Shown here: positions 5,853 to 13,971 of the stretch, piece after piece
Numbering within the stretch: the first letter of the stretch is position 1
How the letters are laid out: each line of letters begins with the position of its first letter
Origin: Pseudomonadota bacterium
GTDB taxonomy: Bacteria > Pseudomonadota > Gammaproteobacteria > Burkholderiales > Thiobacillaceae
Assembly (NCBI GenBank): GCA_021847385.1
Contig: JAJZTV010000025.1
Coordinates: forward strand, 1 to 14,826
Direction: 5' to 3'
DNA: 14,826 nucleotides
Position numbers and translations under genes: made by a program
The notes under the pieces: generated by a model
What the model was told of the DNA's origin: nothing
Database searches by the model: none
Seen by the model: the letters and a program-made list of their open reading frames with translations, nothing else

Positions 5853-7016
5853 TTGAATAAAAAAACGATCAACCGCAGTGCCGCAATAGGGATCGCGACG
5901 ATCGCCGCAGCGATTGCCGTCTGGTTCATCGACATGCCCATTTGGCGCAGTGCGGCGGTTATCGCCCTCGGCCTGGTCGGCATCGGGTGGCTTCGCTGCA
6001 CGGCGGCACCGGCAACGCCGCCCGCCAACCAAAAGCCGGCGGGCGACGACGACGCCGAGGCCCAAGCCCTAATCCAAAACCTAAACGACGAATTCGGCGA
6101 ACTCTGCCGCACCAGCAACGACGAACTGGGCCAGGTCAATCTGCTGCTCGCCCAAGCCATCGAGCGCCTGATCGGCAACTTCAACGCGATCAACGAGCAG
6201 ATCCAGCACCAACGCGACCTCGCTTTATCCATCGTCGAGGGCATGAACGGCGGCACTGGCGAATCAAAGTTCTCCGACTTCGTCGAAGACACCTCGAAGA
6301 CGCTCGAAGCCTTCGTCGAGAACACCGTGCAAACCAGCAAGCTGGCCATGGGCCTGGTCGAGACCATGGATGCGATCAACCACCAGGTCACCCATATGCA
6401 AGGCATCCTCGGCGAGATCGAGGGCATCGCCAAGCAAACCAACCTGCTCGCCCTCAATGCCTCGATCGAGGCGGCACGTGCCGGCGAAGCGGGCCGCGGC
6501 TTTGCCGTGGTCGCCGACGAAGTACGCAATTTGTCCTTACGCACCAACCAATTCAGCCACGAAATCCGCGACCGCATGGACCAAGTGCACAACTCGCTGA
6601 GCCAAGCCCACGACTCGATCTATACGGTCGCCTCGATGGACATGAACTTTGCGCTGCAATCCAAGCAAAAGGTGCAGGACACGCTGAAGCATATCGAGGG
6701 CATGAACGAAAACATGGCGCATGCGGCCACGGAGATCAACGAGCGCGCCGGGCGGGTGGCCAACCACGTCAACGATGCCGTCACGGCCCTGCAGTTCCAA
6801 GACATGACCAGCCAGCTCGTGGCGCATACCGTCAATCGCATCGGCACCATACGCGAAATGACCGCCGGAGCCAGCGAGGCCGTCAGGAGCGTCGGCGACG
6901 CCGAGGCCTTCCATAATGCCCGCAACCGCGTGCACGAAGCACTGGAACGCAATCGGGCAAAACTCAACCCGGTCAAGCAGGAAAGCCTTGACTCGGGCGA
7001 AATCGAACTATTCTGA
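5853..7016 (+). CDS. Short membrane-anchored methyl-accepting chemotaxis-like protein with CheZ-like motif
   Basis: A 387-residue chemoreceptor-like protein. Two hydrophobic segments (about 10-25 and 32-47) form a membrane hairpin with almost no periplasmic loop, and there is no HAMP or ligand domain. The rest is cytoplasmic coiled coil with the conserved signalling tip EGIAKQTNLLALNAS through RGFAVVADEVRNL (about 190-227), the CheA/CheW contact region. Further on, LQFQDMTSQ (313-321) resembles the catalytic helix of the CheY-P phosphatase CheZ (FQDLTGQ in E. coli), with Asp317 and Gln321 at the same spacing. The C-terminus is GEIELF, close to that of CheD in this operon. The start is TTG at 5853, supported by AAGGGG 7-8 nt upstream; no in-frame ATG is near. 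cheY follows after 27 bp. It may tune CheY rather than sense a ligand; that role is inferred. Confidence 0.88.
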   Translation: MNKKTINRSAAIGIATIAAAIAVWFIDMPIWRSAAVIALGLVGIGWLRCTAAPATPPANQKPAGDDDAEAQALIQNLNDEFGELCRTSNDELGQVNLLLAQAIERLIGNFNAINEQIQHQRDLALSIVEGMNGGTGESKFSDFVEDTSKTLEAFVENTVQTSKLAMGLVETMDAINHQVTHMQGILGEIEGIAKQTNLLALNASIEAARAGEAGRGFAVVADEVRNLSLRTNQFSHEIRDRMDQVHNSLSQAHDSIYTVASMDMNFALQSKQKVQDTLKHIEGMNENMAHAATEINERAGRVANHVNDAVTALQFQDMTSQLVAHTVNRIGTIREMTAGASEAVRSVGDAEAFHNARNRVHEALERNRAKLNPVKQESLDSGEIELF

Positions 7017-7043
7017 ACAGCCGTTTATCGAGGAAATCAAAAC

Positions 7044-7409
7044 ATGGGCAAAGTCGTGCTGACCGTTGACGATTCCGCCTCCATCCGCCAGATGGTGGGT
7101 TTCACGCTAAAGAGCGCCGGCTACGAAGTCATGGAGGCCGTGGATGGCGAAGATGGCCTGAACAAGGCCAAGGCCAAGGCCGCCGACCTGGTGCTGACCG
7201 ACCAGAACATGCCGAAAATGGATGGCCTCACCTTGATCAAATCCCTGCGCGGCCTGCCACAGTACAAGACCACGCCGATCCTGGTCTTGACCACCGAGTC
7301 CTCCGACGCGATGAAGGCGGCCGGCAAGGCGGCCGGCGCGACCGGCTGGCTGGTCAAACCGTTCGACCCGCAAAAGCTATTGGATGTTGTCAAAAAAGTG
7401 ATCGGCTAA
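7044..7409 (+). CDS. cheY: Chemotaxis response regulator CheY
   Basis: A 121-residue single-domain receiver. When phosphorylated by CheA it binds the flagellar switch (FliM) and alters rotation. The active site is complete: Asp9 and Asp10 (TVDDS) for magnesium, phospho-acceptor Asp53 (LTDQNMP), Thr83 (VLTTES) and Lys105 (VKPF). Trp102 occupies the position of the E. coli Tyr106 switch residue, an aromatic change also met in other CheY proteins. There is no output domain. AGGA lies 9 nt before the ATG. The gene sits between the short chemoreceptor and cheA, with 27 and 34 bp gaps, clearly within one operon. Confidence 0.96.
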   Translation: MGKVVLTVDDSASIRQMVGFTLKSAGYEVMEAVDGEDGLNKAKAKAADLVLTDQNMPKMDGLTLIKSLRGLPQYKTTPILVLTTESSDAMKAAGKAAGATGWLVKPFDPQKLLDVVKKVIG

Positions 7410-7443
7410 CGCCGGCCGCGCAATAAACGACCGGAGGGAACGC

Positions 7444-9663
7444 ATGGCCATCGACATGAGCCAGTTCTACCAAGTGTTCTTCGATGAGGCGAAGGAACAC
7501 TTGGACAACATGGAAAGCCTGTTGCTTGCGCTCGACGTGAACAACCCCTCCCTCGACGATCTCAACGCGATCTTCCGCGCAGCGCATTCGATCAAGGGCG
7601 GCAGCGGCACCTTCGGCTTTACCGACATGACCGAAGTCACCCATGTGCTGGAGACCTTGCTTGATCGGCTACGCAAGGAAGAATTGCACCTCACCAGCGA
7701 AATGGTCGATGCCTTTCTGGCCGCGGGCGACGTGTTGCGCACGCAACTGGAACATCACCAAGGCGGCCCCGAGGCCGACGCGACCGCCATAGCCGACGTT
7801 TGCGCCAGGCTCGGCGTTCTGGCCAGCGGCGAGGCGCCGGCCGCCGATGCCGCACAAGCGGATATAAGCGCTGACGCCATTGCCAGCGCTGGCGGACAGG
7901 CCTATCGCGTCGAATGCCCCCTCTCCCCTGAGATTGCCGGCAACCCGCAGTCGATAGACAACCTGATCGCGGGCCTCGGCGAACTCGGCACGATTCAGGT
8001 CGAGCACCGGCCAAGCCCAGCCGATCCGCGGCTCGTCGCGATCATCGCCACCGACAGGAATGCCGAGGGATTGCGCGACACGCTTGACTTCTACGCCTCG
8101 GGCGACGACATCGCGATTCATCCCGTTGGCGCGGCCCAAGCCGGCCAAGACGAAGACCCAGGATATGGCTTCTTCGTCGAAATCCCCGGCCACGCCGGGC
8201 CGGCATCGGCCTCCGCTGAAACCGAAGGATTTGGATTCTTCGACGATGCCCCGGGCGCCCCGGTCGAGCCGGCCAAGCCCGCCGTGATCGAGGACGAAGG
8301 TTTCGGCCTATTCGTCGACGCCCCCGGCACCGCCCATGTCGCCAGCGCGTCGCCGATCCCGGGGGCGGTCAAACCGGCTGCCGCGCCGGCCGCCACCAAA
8401 TCGGCGGCACCGGGCAAACCGGCGCCAAGCACCCCCGGCGGCGGCGCCAGCACCGCCGAATCCAGCATCCGCGTCGCGGTCGAAAAGGTCGATCAGCTCA
8501 TCAACTTGGTCGGCGAGTTGGTCATCACCCAGGCCATGCTGGCGCAATCGACCCAGCACCTGGAAGGGGCCGAGGCCGAACGCATTCTCGCCGGCATCGA
8601 CCTGCTGTCGCGCAACACGCGTGACCTACAAGAATCCGTGATGTCCATCCGCATGCTGCCGATGAGCATGGTGTTCTCCCGCTTCCCGCGCGTGGTACGC
8701 GACTTGGCCGGCAAGCTGGGCAAGCAGGTCGAGCTCAAGACCTCCGGCGAGAACACCGAACTCGACAAGGGTTTGATCGAACGCATCGCCGACCCGCTCA
8801 CGCACTTGGTGCGCAACAGCCTGGACCACGGCATCGAAACGCCGGACAAGCGCCTGGCCGCCGGCAAGCCGGCCAAGGGCACCATCAGTCTCAAGGCCTC
8901 GCATCAGGGCGGCAACATCATCATCGAAGTGGTCGACGACGGTGCCGGCCTGAACCGCGACCGCATCCTGGACAAGGCGCGCGAACGCGGTCTCGCCGTA
9001 CATGACGGCATGAGCGACCAAGAGGTGTGGCAACTGATTTTCGCGCCCGGTTTCTCCACCGCCGAGGTGGTGACCGACGTCTCCGGCCGCGGCGTCGGCA
9101 TGGATGTGGTGAAACGCAATATCGAAGAGATGGGCGGCCGGGTCGAGCTGCACTCCGCCACCGGCCATGGCACCCGCACCGTGATCAGCCTGCCGCTCAC
9201 CCTGGCCATCCTCGACGGCATGTCGGTCGGCGTCGGCGGCGAGACCTATATCGTGCCGCTCACCCTGGTAGTCGAATCGCTGCAGCCGAATGCCGAGGAC
9301 ATCAAGACCATCGCCGGCGAAGGCCGTGTCGTGTCGATCCGCGGCGAATACCTGCCCTTGATCCCGCTCGGTGCCGTCTTCAATCTCGACAGCGCGCTGG
9401 ATAACCCGACCCAAGGCATCGTCATGGTGGTCGAGGTCGAGAACGGCAAGGCCGCCTTGTTCGTGGATGAATTGCTCGGCCAGCACCAGGTCGTCATCAA
9501 GAGCCTGGAGAGCAACTACCGCAAGGTACAAGGCGTGTCCGGCGCCACCATCATGGGCGACGGCCGCGTCGCGCTGATCTTGGACATCGCCGCCGTCGCC
9601 CGCATGGGCCTACAGATCAACCGCAACAAATACGGCCAAGCCCCTATCGGGCTGGCCGCTTGA
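7444..9663 (+). CDS. cheA: Chemotaxis histidine kinase CheA
   Basis: A 739-residue cytosolic kinase that links receptor arrays to CheY and CheB. P1 (about 1-105) carries the phosphorylated His48 in FRAAHSIKGGSGTFGF. A P2-like ferredoxin-type domain spans about 154-229. The next stretch holds three copies of a G-[YF]-G-[FL]-F-x-x-x-P-G motif (240-249, 262-271, 286-295), then an Ala/Pro-rich linker to about 338. P3 dimerisation begins near 341 (IRVAVEKVDQLINLVGELV). P4 ATPase has the N box HLVRNSLDHG (His454, Asn458), G1 DDGAG (498-502), the GFST segment and G2 GRGVGMD (548-554). P5, the CheW-like domain, runs from about 592 to 735. All catalytic elements are present. GGAGGG lies 5 nt before the ATG. 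It is a CheY/CheB-type kinase rather than a twitching-motility ChpA, which has many Hpt domains. Confidence 0.97.
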   Translation: MAIDMSQFYQVFFDEAKEHLDNMESLLLALDVNNPSLDDLNAIFRAAHSIKGGSGTFGFTDMTEVTHVLETLLDRLRKEELHLTSEMVDAFLAAGDVLRTQLEHHQGGPEADATAIADVCARLGVLASGEAPAADAAQADISADAIASAGGQAYRVECPLSPEIAGNPQSIDNLIAGLGELGTIQVEHRPSPADPRLVAIIATDRNAEGLRDTLDFYASGDDIAIHPVGAAQAGQDEDPGYGFFVEIPGHAGPASASAETEGFGFFDDAPGAPVEPAKPAVIEDEGFGLFVDAPGTAHVASASPIPGAVKPAAAPAATKSAAPGKPAPSTPGGGASTAESSIRVAVEKVDQLINLVGELVITQAMLAQSTQHLEGAEAERILAGIDLLSRNTRDLQESVMSIRMLPMSMVFSRFPRVVRDLAGKLGKQVELKTSGENTELDKGLIERIADPLTHLVRNSLDHGIETPDKRLAAGKPAKGTISLKASHQGGNIIIEVVDDGAGLNRDRILDKARERGLAVHDGMSDQEVWQLIFAPGFSTAEVVTDVSGRGVGMDVVKRNIEEMGGRVELHSATGHGTRTVISLPLTLAILDGMSVGVGGETYIVPLTLVVESLQPNAEDIKTIAGEGRVVSIRGEYLPLIPLGAVFNLDSALDNPTQGIVMVVEVENGKAALFVDELLGQHQVVIKSLESNYRKVQGVSGATIMGDGRVALILDIAAVARMGLQINRNKYGQAPIGLAA

Positions 9664-9682
9664 GCACAGCGAGAGGACAGCC

Positions 9683-10165
9683 ATGGAACAGAGCGAACTT
9701 AATACCGCCGCCTCGAACGAATACCTGACCTTCGTGCTGGGCCGCGAGGAATACGGCATCGACATCCTCAAGGTGCAAGAGATTCGCGGCTACGAGGCGC
9801 CGACCACCATCGCCAACGCACCGGCCTTCATCAAGGGCGTGATCAACCTACGCGGCGTCATCGTCCCGATCATCGACATGCGCATCAAGTTCAATCTGGG
9901 CGAGCCGAGCTACGACCAGTTCACCGTGGTCATCATCCTCAACATCGCCGACCGCGTGGTCGGCATGGTGGTCGACGGCGTCTCCGACGTGATCCAGCTC
10001 AGCGCGGACAACCTGCGCCCCGCCCCCGATTTCAGCTCCACCCTCGACACCCGCTACATCGTCGGCCTGGGCACCATCGATCAGCGCATGATCATCGTCG
10101 TCGACATCGAGAAACTCATGACCAGCCACGACATGGCCCTGGTCGAAGAAGCCGCTGCGGCCTAA
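9683..10165 (+). CDS. cheW: Chemotaxis coupling protein CheW
   Basis: A 160-residue SH3-like adaptor that joins receptor tips to the P5 domain of CheA in the membrane-associated array. The family pattern is intact: YLTFVLGREEYGIDILKVQEI at the N-terminus, the NAPAFIKGVINLRGVIVPIIDMR core, and GMVVDGVSDV in the second subdomain. Length is normal for CheW. GAGAGGA lies just upstream of the ATG, and the gene follows cheA after 19 bp. The C-terminal EEAAAA tail is slightly longer than in E. coli, with no clear meaning. Confidence 0.97.
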   Translation: MEQSELNTAASNEYLTFVLGREEYGIDILKVQEIRGYEAPTTIANAPAFIKGVINLRGVIVPIIDMRIKFNLGEPSYDQFTVVIILNIADRVVGMVVDGVSDVIQLSADNLRPAPDFSSTLDTRYIVGLGTIDQRMIIVVDIEKLMTSHDMALVEEAAAA

Positions 10166-10192
10166 CGAATATTCTGGAGAGAAGGAGTCACT

Positions 10193-13003
10193 ATGCGTGT
10201 CAACATGCCCGTTACCGGAAGGGAATACGTCCTGCGCGACGATCACATGATCGTGTCGAAGACCGACACCCGTGGCATCATCACCTACATCAACAAGGAC
10301 TTCCTCGAGGTCTCCGGTTTCACCGAAGAAGAGCTGATCGGCGCGCCGCACAATATCGTGCGCCATCCGGACATGCCGCCCGAGGCCTTCAAGGACCTAT
10401 GGGACACCCTCGCCGCCGGCATGCCCTGGACCGCGCTGGTGAAAAACCGCTGCAAGAACGGCGACCACTACTGGGTGGTGGCCAACGCCACCCCGATCTT
10501 CGAGGGCGGCCAGGTCACCGGCTACATGTCGGTGCGCAGCAAGCCGACGCCGCAGCAGATCGAGGCGGCCAGCCGCATCTACGGCTCGATCAAGGCCGGC
10601 GAGAAGACCTGGAACGTGGTGCACGGCCGGGTCGAGAAAAACACGCTTATGAGGAAGCTCAACATGTTCAAGAACATCAGCATCAAGGGCCGCCTGACCG
10701 CGATGATCGGCCTCACCGCCGCCTTGCTCCTGTTGATCGGTGGTGTCGGCCTGCTCGGCCTCAATCAAACCAACGAGGGCCTGCGCTCGGTCTACGAAGA
10801 CCGCACGGTACCGATGGGCCAGTTGGACAAGATCGTGCGCAACCTCGTCAACAACCGCATGAACATGGCCGAGATGCTCCTCGACCCCAGCCCTGAAAGC
10901 GTCAAGAGCCACGTTGCCGACTTCGAGCGCCGGGCCGAAGAGATCAGCAAGACCTGGGACGCCTACATGGCCACCTACCAGACGCCGGAAGAAAAACAAC
11001 TGGCCGACCAGTTCGCCGTCGACCGCGGCCGCTTCGTCAAAGAGGGCCTGAAACCCATCGCCGAGGCGATGAAGGCTGGCCAGGTCGCCGAGGCGAAACG
11101 CCTGTACGAAACCAGGCTGAACGAGTTGTTCGCGCCGGTCCGCAAAAGCATCAACGCCTTGATCCAGTTGCAACTCGACGTAGCCAAGCAGGAATACGAG
11201 GCGGCGCAGGCGCGCTATGCGACGATCCGCAACCTGGCCATCGCCTCCCTCGTGCTCGGCATCGCCTTGGCCGCCTGGATGGGCCTGCTCATCATCCGCG
11301 CCATCACCCGTCCGCTCGGCCGGGCCGTCGATGTGTTCAACAGCATCGCCGGCGGCAAGTACGACAACCACATCGCGGTCGATCACGAAGACGAGATCGG
11401 CAAGGTGCTCAACGCCCTGCGCACGATGCAAACCAAGCTGGGCTTCGACGTGGCCGAGACCCAGCGTGTGGCCAACGAGAACCTGCGGATCAAGATCGGC
11501 CTGGACAACGTCAGCACCGGGGTGATGATCGCCGACAGCGAGCGCAAGATCATCTACGTCAACAAGTCAGTGGTCGACATCCTGTCCAAGGCCGAGGCCG
11601 ACATCAGGAAGCAACTGCCCAACTTCTCCGCCGCCAACCTGGTCGGCACCAACATCGATGTCTTCCACAAGAACCCGGCCCACCAGGCCCAGCTCCTGTC
11701 CAACCTGAACGGCACCCACACCGCCGCGCTGACCATCGGCCCGCGCCACATGGTGGTGCGCGCCAGCCCGGTCGTCAACGAGCGTAACGAGCGCTTGGGC
11801 GCCGTGGCCGAGTGGACCGACCGCACCGCCGAGGTGGCCGTGGAGAAGGACGTGGCCGAGCTGGTCGCCGCCGCTGCCGCCGGCGACTTCACCCGCCGCT
11901 TGTCGACCCAGGGCAAGGAAGGCTTCTTCCTGCAACTGGCCGAGGGCATCAACAAATTGGTCGAGACCAGCGAGCGCGGCATGACCGACGTGGCCGAGGT
12001 CCTCAGCGCCCTGGCCGAAGGCGACCTGACCAAGCAAATGACCGGCGACTACGAAGGCCTGTTCGCCCAACTGAAGGACAGCGCCAACACCACCAGCAGC
12101 CGGCTGAAGGAGATCGTCAGCCAGATCCGCGAAGCGACCGACGCGATCAACACCGCCTCGCGCGAGATCGCCACCGGCAACGCCGACCTGTCGAGCCGGA
12201 CCGAGAGCCAGGCCTCGAGCCTGGAGGAAACCGCCTCCAGCATGGAAGAACTGACCAGCACGGTGAAGAACAACGCCGAGAACGCCAAGCAGGCCAACCA
12301 GTTGGCCCAGGGCGCGTCCGACATCGCGGTCAAGGGCGGCGAGATGGTGGGCGAGGTGGTGCACACCATGAGCGCGATCTCCGAGAGCTCGAGCAAGATC
12401 GCCGACATCATCAGCGTGATCGACGGCATCGCCTTCCAGACCAACATCCTGGCGCTGAACGCGGCGGTGGAAGCCGCCCGGGCCGGCGAACAGGGCCGCG
12501 GCTTCGCCGTGGTGGCCGGCGAAGTGCGCAACCTGGCCCAGCGCAGCGCGGCGGCGGCCAAGGAGATCAAGCAGCTTATCAACGACTCGGTCGGCAAGGT
12601 CGACGCCGGCTACAAGGTGGTCGAGCAGGCCGGCAGCACCATGCAGGAGATCGTGCAGTCGGTGAAGCGGGTGACCGACATCATGGCCGAGATCGCCGCC
12701 GCCTCGACCCAGCAGAGCCAAGGTATCGAGCAGGTCAATACCGCGGTCGCGCAGATGGACGAGATGACTCAGCAAAACGCCGCCTTGGTGGAAGAGGCTG
12801 CGGCTGCGGCCGAGAGCCTACAAGACCAGGCCGACGGTCTGTCCCGCGCGGTGTCGGTGTTCAAGACCGGTTCCGGCACCGGCATGGTCGCCGCGCCGCG
12901 CCAGGCCGTCGCCCGCGCGGCCGCGCCGGCACAGGTGCGCGCCCCGCGCCCGGCACCGCGCCACACCCCCGCCGCCGATGACGACGAGTGGCAGGAGTTC
13001 TAA
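10193..13003 (+). CDS. Multi-sensor chemoreceptor: Aer-like PAS, periplasmic domain, second PAS, tandem HAMP, EWQEF tail
   Basis: A 936-residue inner-membrane chemoreceptor. The N-terminal PAS (about 10-120) closely resembles the aerotaxis sensor Aer: NIVRHPDMP has Arg57, His58 and Asp60, and KNGDHYWV follows Trp79, positions equivalent to the Aer flavin-binding region. TM1 is about 169-190, then a helical periplasmic domain of about 150 residues resembling the four-helix-bundle type, and TM2 about 347-368. A HAMP follows (about 369-421), then a second PAS (about 432-545, with FHKNPAH at 491-497) and two HAMP-like units marked by GDFT (about 564) and GDLT (610-613). The signalling tip IDGIAFQTNILALNAA starts near 743. 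The Ala/Pro-rich C-terminal linker ends in EWQEF, fitting the CheR/CheB tethering pentapeptide. AAGGAG 5 nt before the ATG supports the start. Redox/oxygen sensing is a likely input; cofactors are inferred. Confidence 0.94.
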   Translation: MRVNMPVTGREYVLRDDHMIVSKTDTRGIITYINKDFLEVSGFTEEELIGAPHNIVRHPDMPPEAFKDLWDTLAAGMPWTALVKNRCKNGDHYWVVANATPIFEGGQVTGYMSVRSKPTPQQIEAASRIYGSIKAGEKTWNVVHGRVEKNTLMRKLNMFKNISIKGRLTAMIGLTAALLLLIGGVGLLGLNQTNEGLRSVYEDRTVPMGQLDKIVRNLVNNRMNMAEMLLDPSPESVKSHVADFERRAEEISKTWDAYMATYQTPEEKQLADQFAVDRGRFVKEGLKPIAEAMKAGQVAEAKRLYETRLNELFAPVRKSINALIQLQLDVAKQEYEAAQARYATIRNLAIASLVLGIALAAWMGLLIIRAITRPLGRAVDVFNSIAGGKYDNHIAVDHEDEIGKVLNALRTMQTKLGFDVAETQRVANENLRIKIGLDNVSTGVMIADSERKIIYVNKSVVDILSKAEADIRKQLPNFSAANLVGTNIDVFHKNPAHQAQLLSNLNGTHTAALTIGPRHMVVRASPVVNERNERLGAVAEWTDRTAEVAVEKDVAELVAAAAAGDFTRRLSTQGKEGFFLQLAEGINKLVETSERGMTDVAEVLSALAEGDLTKQMTGDYEGLFAQLKDSANTTSSRLKEIVSQIREATDAINTASREIATGNADLSSRTESQASSLEETASSMEELTSTVKNNAENAKQANQLAQGASDIAVKGGEMVGEVVHTMSAISESSSKIADIISVIDGIAFQTNILALNAAVEAARAGEQGRGFAVVAGEVRNLAQRSAAAAKEIKQLINDSVGKVDAGYKVVEQAGSTMQEIVQSVKRVTDIMAEIAAASTQQSQGIEQVNTAVAQMDEMTQQNAALVEEAAAAAESLQDQADGLSRAVSVFKTGSGTGMVAAPRQAVARAAAPAQVRAPRPAPRHTPAADDDEWQEF

Positions 13004-13012
13004 CCCGGTATC

Positions 13013-13035
13013 GGGCAAGGGCTGAGCCCTTGCCC
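13013..13035 (+). other. Intercistronic 10-bp perfect hairpin between mcp and cheR
   Basis: GGGCAAGGGC (13013-13022), loop TGA and GCCCTTGCCC (13026-13035) make a perfect 10-bp stem, 9 nt after the receptor stop codon. No U-tract follows, so complete termination is unlikely. It could stabilise the receptor mRNA 3' end or lower expression of cheR, cheD and cheB relative to the array proteins upstream. Confidence 0.55.
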
Positions 13036-13110
13036 ACAGCGCACACCGTGACGCAACAAACGCCCATCGGCCGGATACGACGATAGCGGGGCGTGTCCCG
13101 CTGGAAAAAC

Positions 13111-13971
13111 ATGAACGACGACTTTGGCATCCGTGCCGATCGCGAATTCGAATTCACGCGGCGCGACTTCGAAAAAATCCGCAAGCTGATCTATGAGCAT
13201 GCGGGCATCAATCTGTCCGACGCCAAGGTCGACATGGTCTACAGCCGTTTGGCGCGCCGCCTGCGCGCGACGGGTTTGAGCAACTTCCAGGCCTATCTGG
13301 CCCTGCTGGAAAACAACGATGCCGAGGAATGGGAGGCCTTCGTCAACTCCTTGACCACCAACCTGACCTCGTTCTTCCGCGAGGGCCACCACTTCACCAT
13401 CCTGAAAGATTTTTTAAAACACCGGCATGATCGGCCGATCAGCATCTGGTGCTGCGCCGCCTCGACCGGCGAAGAGCCCTATTCCATTGCGATGACTGCG
13501 GCCGAGGCCTTCGAGCCATCCGCCCCGCCGGTCAAGATCCTGGCCTCCGACCTCGATACCAACGTGCTGCAAAAGGCGCGCGAAGGCATCTATCTCATTG
13601 ACCGCCTGAACAAGATGCCCGAGGCCAAACAGCGCCGGTACTTCATGCGCGGCACCGGCTCGCGCGATGGTTTGGCCAAGGTGCGCCCGGAACTGCAAGG
13701 CATGATCGACTTCTTCCAACTCAATCTGCTGCATAAGACCTGGTCGGTCAGAGGGCCGTTCGATGCGATCTTCTGTCGCAACGTGATGATCTATTTCGAC
13801 AAGCCGACCCAGTACCAGATCCTGAAGCAGATGAAGCCGCTATTGAAACCGGACGGGTTGCTCTTCCTCGGCCACTCCGAGGCGCTCTACCACGCCGCCG
13901 ACCTATTCCGCCTACGCGGCCAAACGGTCTACGTGCACGCCGAATCGCCCGAAACCCGAGGCCACCGATGA
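13111..13971 (+). CDS. cheR: Chemotaxis protein methyltransferase CheR
   Basis: Cytoplasmic SAM-dependent enzyme that methylates receptor glutamates for adaptation. From ATG at 13111 it has 286 residues, equal to E. coli CheR. The N-terminal helical domain (about 10-85) is followed by the methyltransferase core: ASTGEEPYSIAM (SAM motif I), ASDLDTNVLQKAREGIY, and FDAIFCRNVMIYFDKPT. The beta-subdomain has RYFMRGTG, whose Gly-Thr-Gly loop is the signature of CheR enzymes that bind the receptor C-terminal pentapeptide, and the upstream receptor ends in EWQEF. A GTG at 13093 would add six residues; both starts have weak Shine-Dalgarno sequences and ATG is preferred. The stop overlaps the cheD start (ATGA), so the two are translationally coupled. 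Confidence 0.95.
   Translation: MNDDFGIRADREFEFTRRDFEKIRKLIYEHAGINLSDAKVDMVYSRLARRLRATGLSNFQAYLALLENNDAEEWEAFVNSLTTNLTSFFREGHHFTILKDFLKHRHDRPISIWCCAASTGEEPYSIAMTAAEAFEPSAPPVKILASDLDTNVLQKAREGIYLIDRLNKMPEAKQRRYFMRGTGSRDGLAKVRPELQGMIDFFQLNLLHKTWSVRGPFDAIFCRNVMIYFDKPTQYQILKQMKPLLKPDGLLFLGHSEALYHAADLFRLRGQTVYVHAESPETRGHR

Noticed and set aside
5825..5860. Eleven-codon ORF overlapping the TTG start of the first chemoreceptor gene
   Set aside because: Too short to judge; the AAGGGG site spaced correctly for the TTG explains initiation without it.
8626..9531. Minus-strand ORF (301 codons) opposite cheA
   Set aside because: Lies within the P3-P5 domains of cheA and shows no family motif.
11567..12775. 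Minus-strand ORF (402 codons) opposite the large chemoreceptor
   Set aside because: His/Gly/Val/Asp-rich translation is the usual antisense of a coiled-coil receptor; no domain recognised.
13093..13110. GTG start giving cheR six extra residues
   Set aside because: Not excluded, but the ATG at 13111 gives the normal CheR length and the extra residues resemble nothing in the family.
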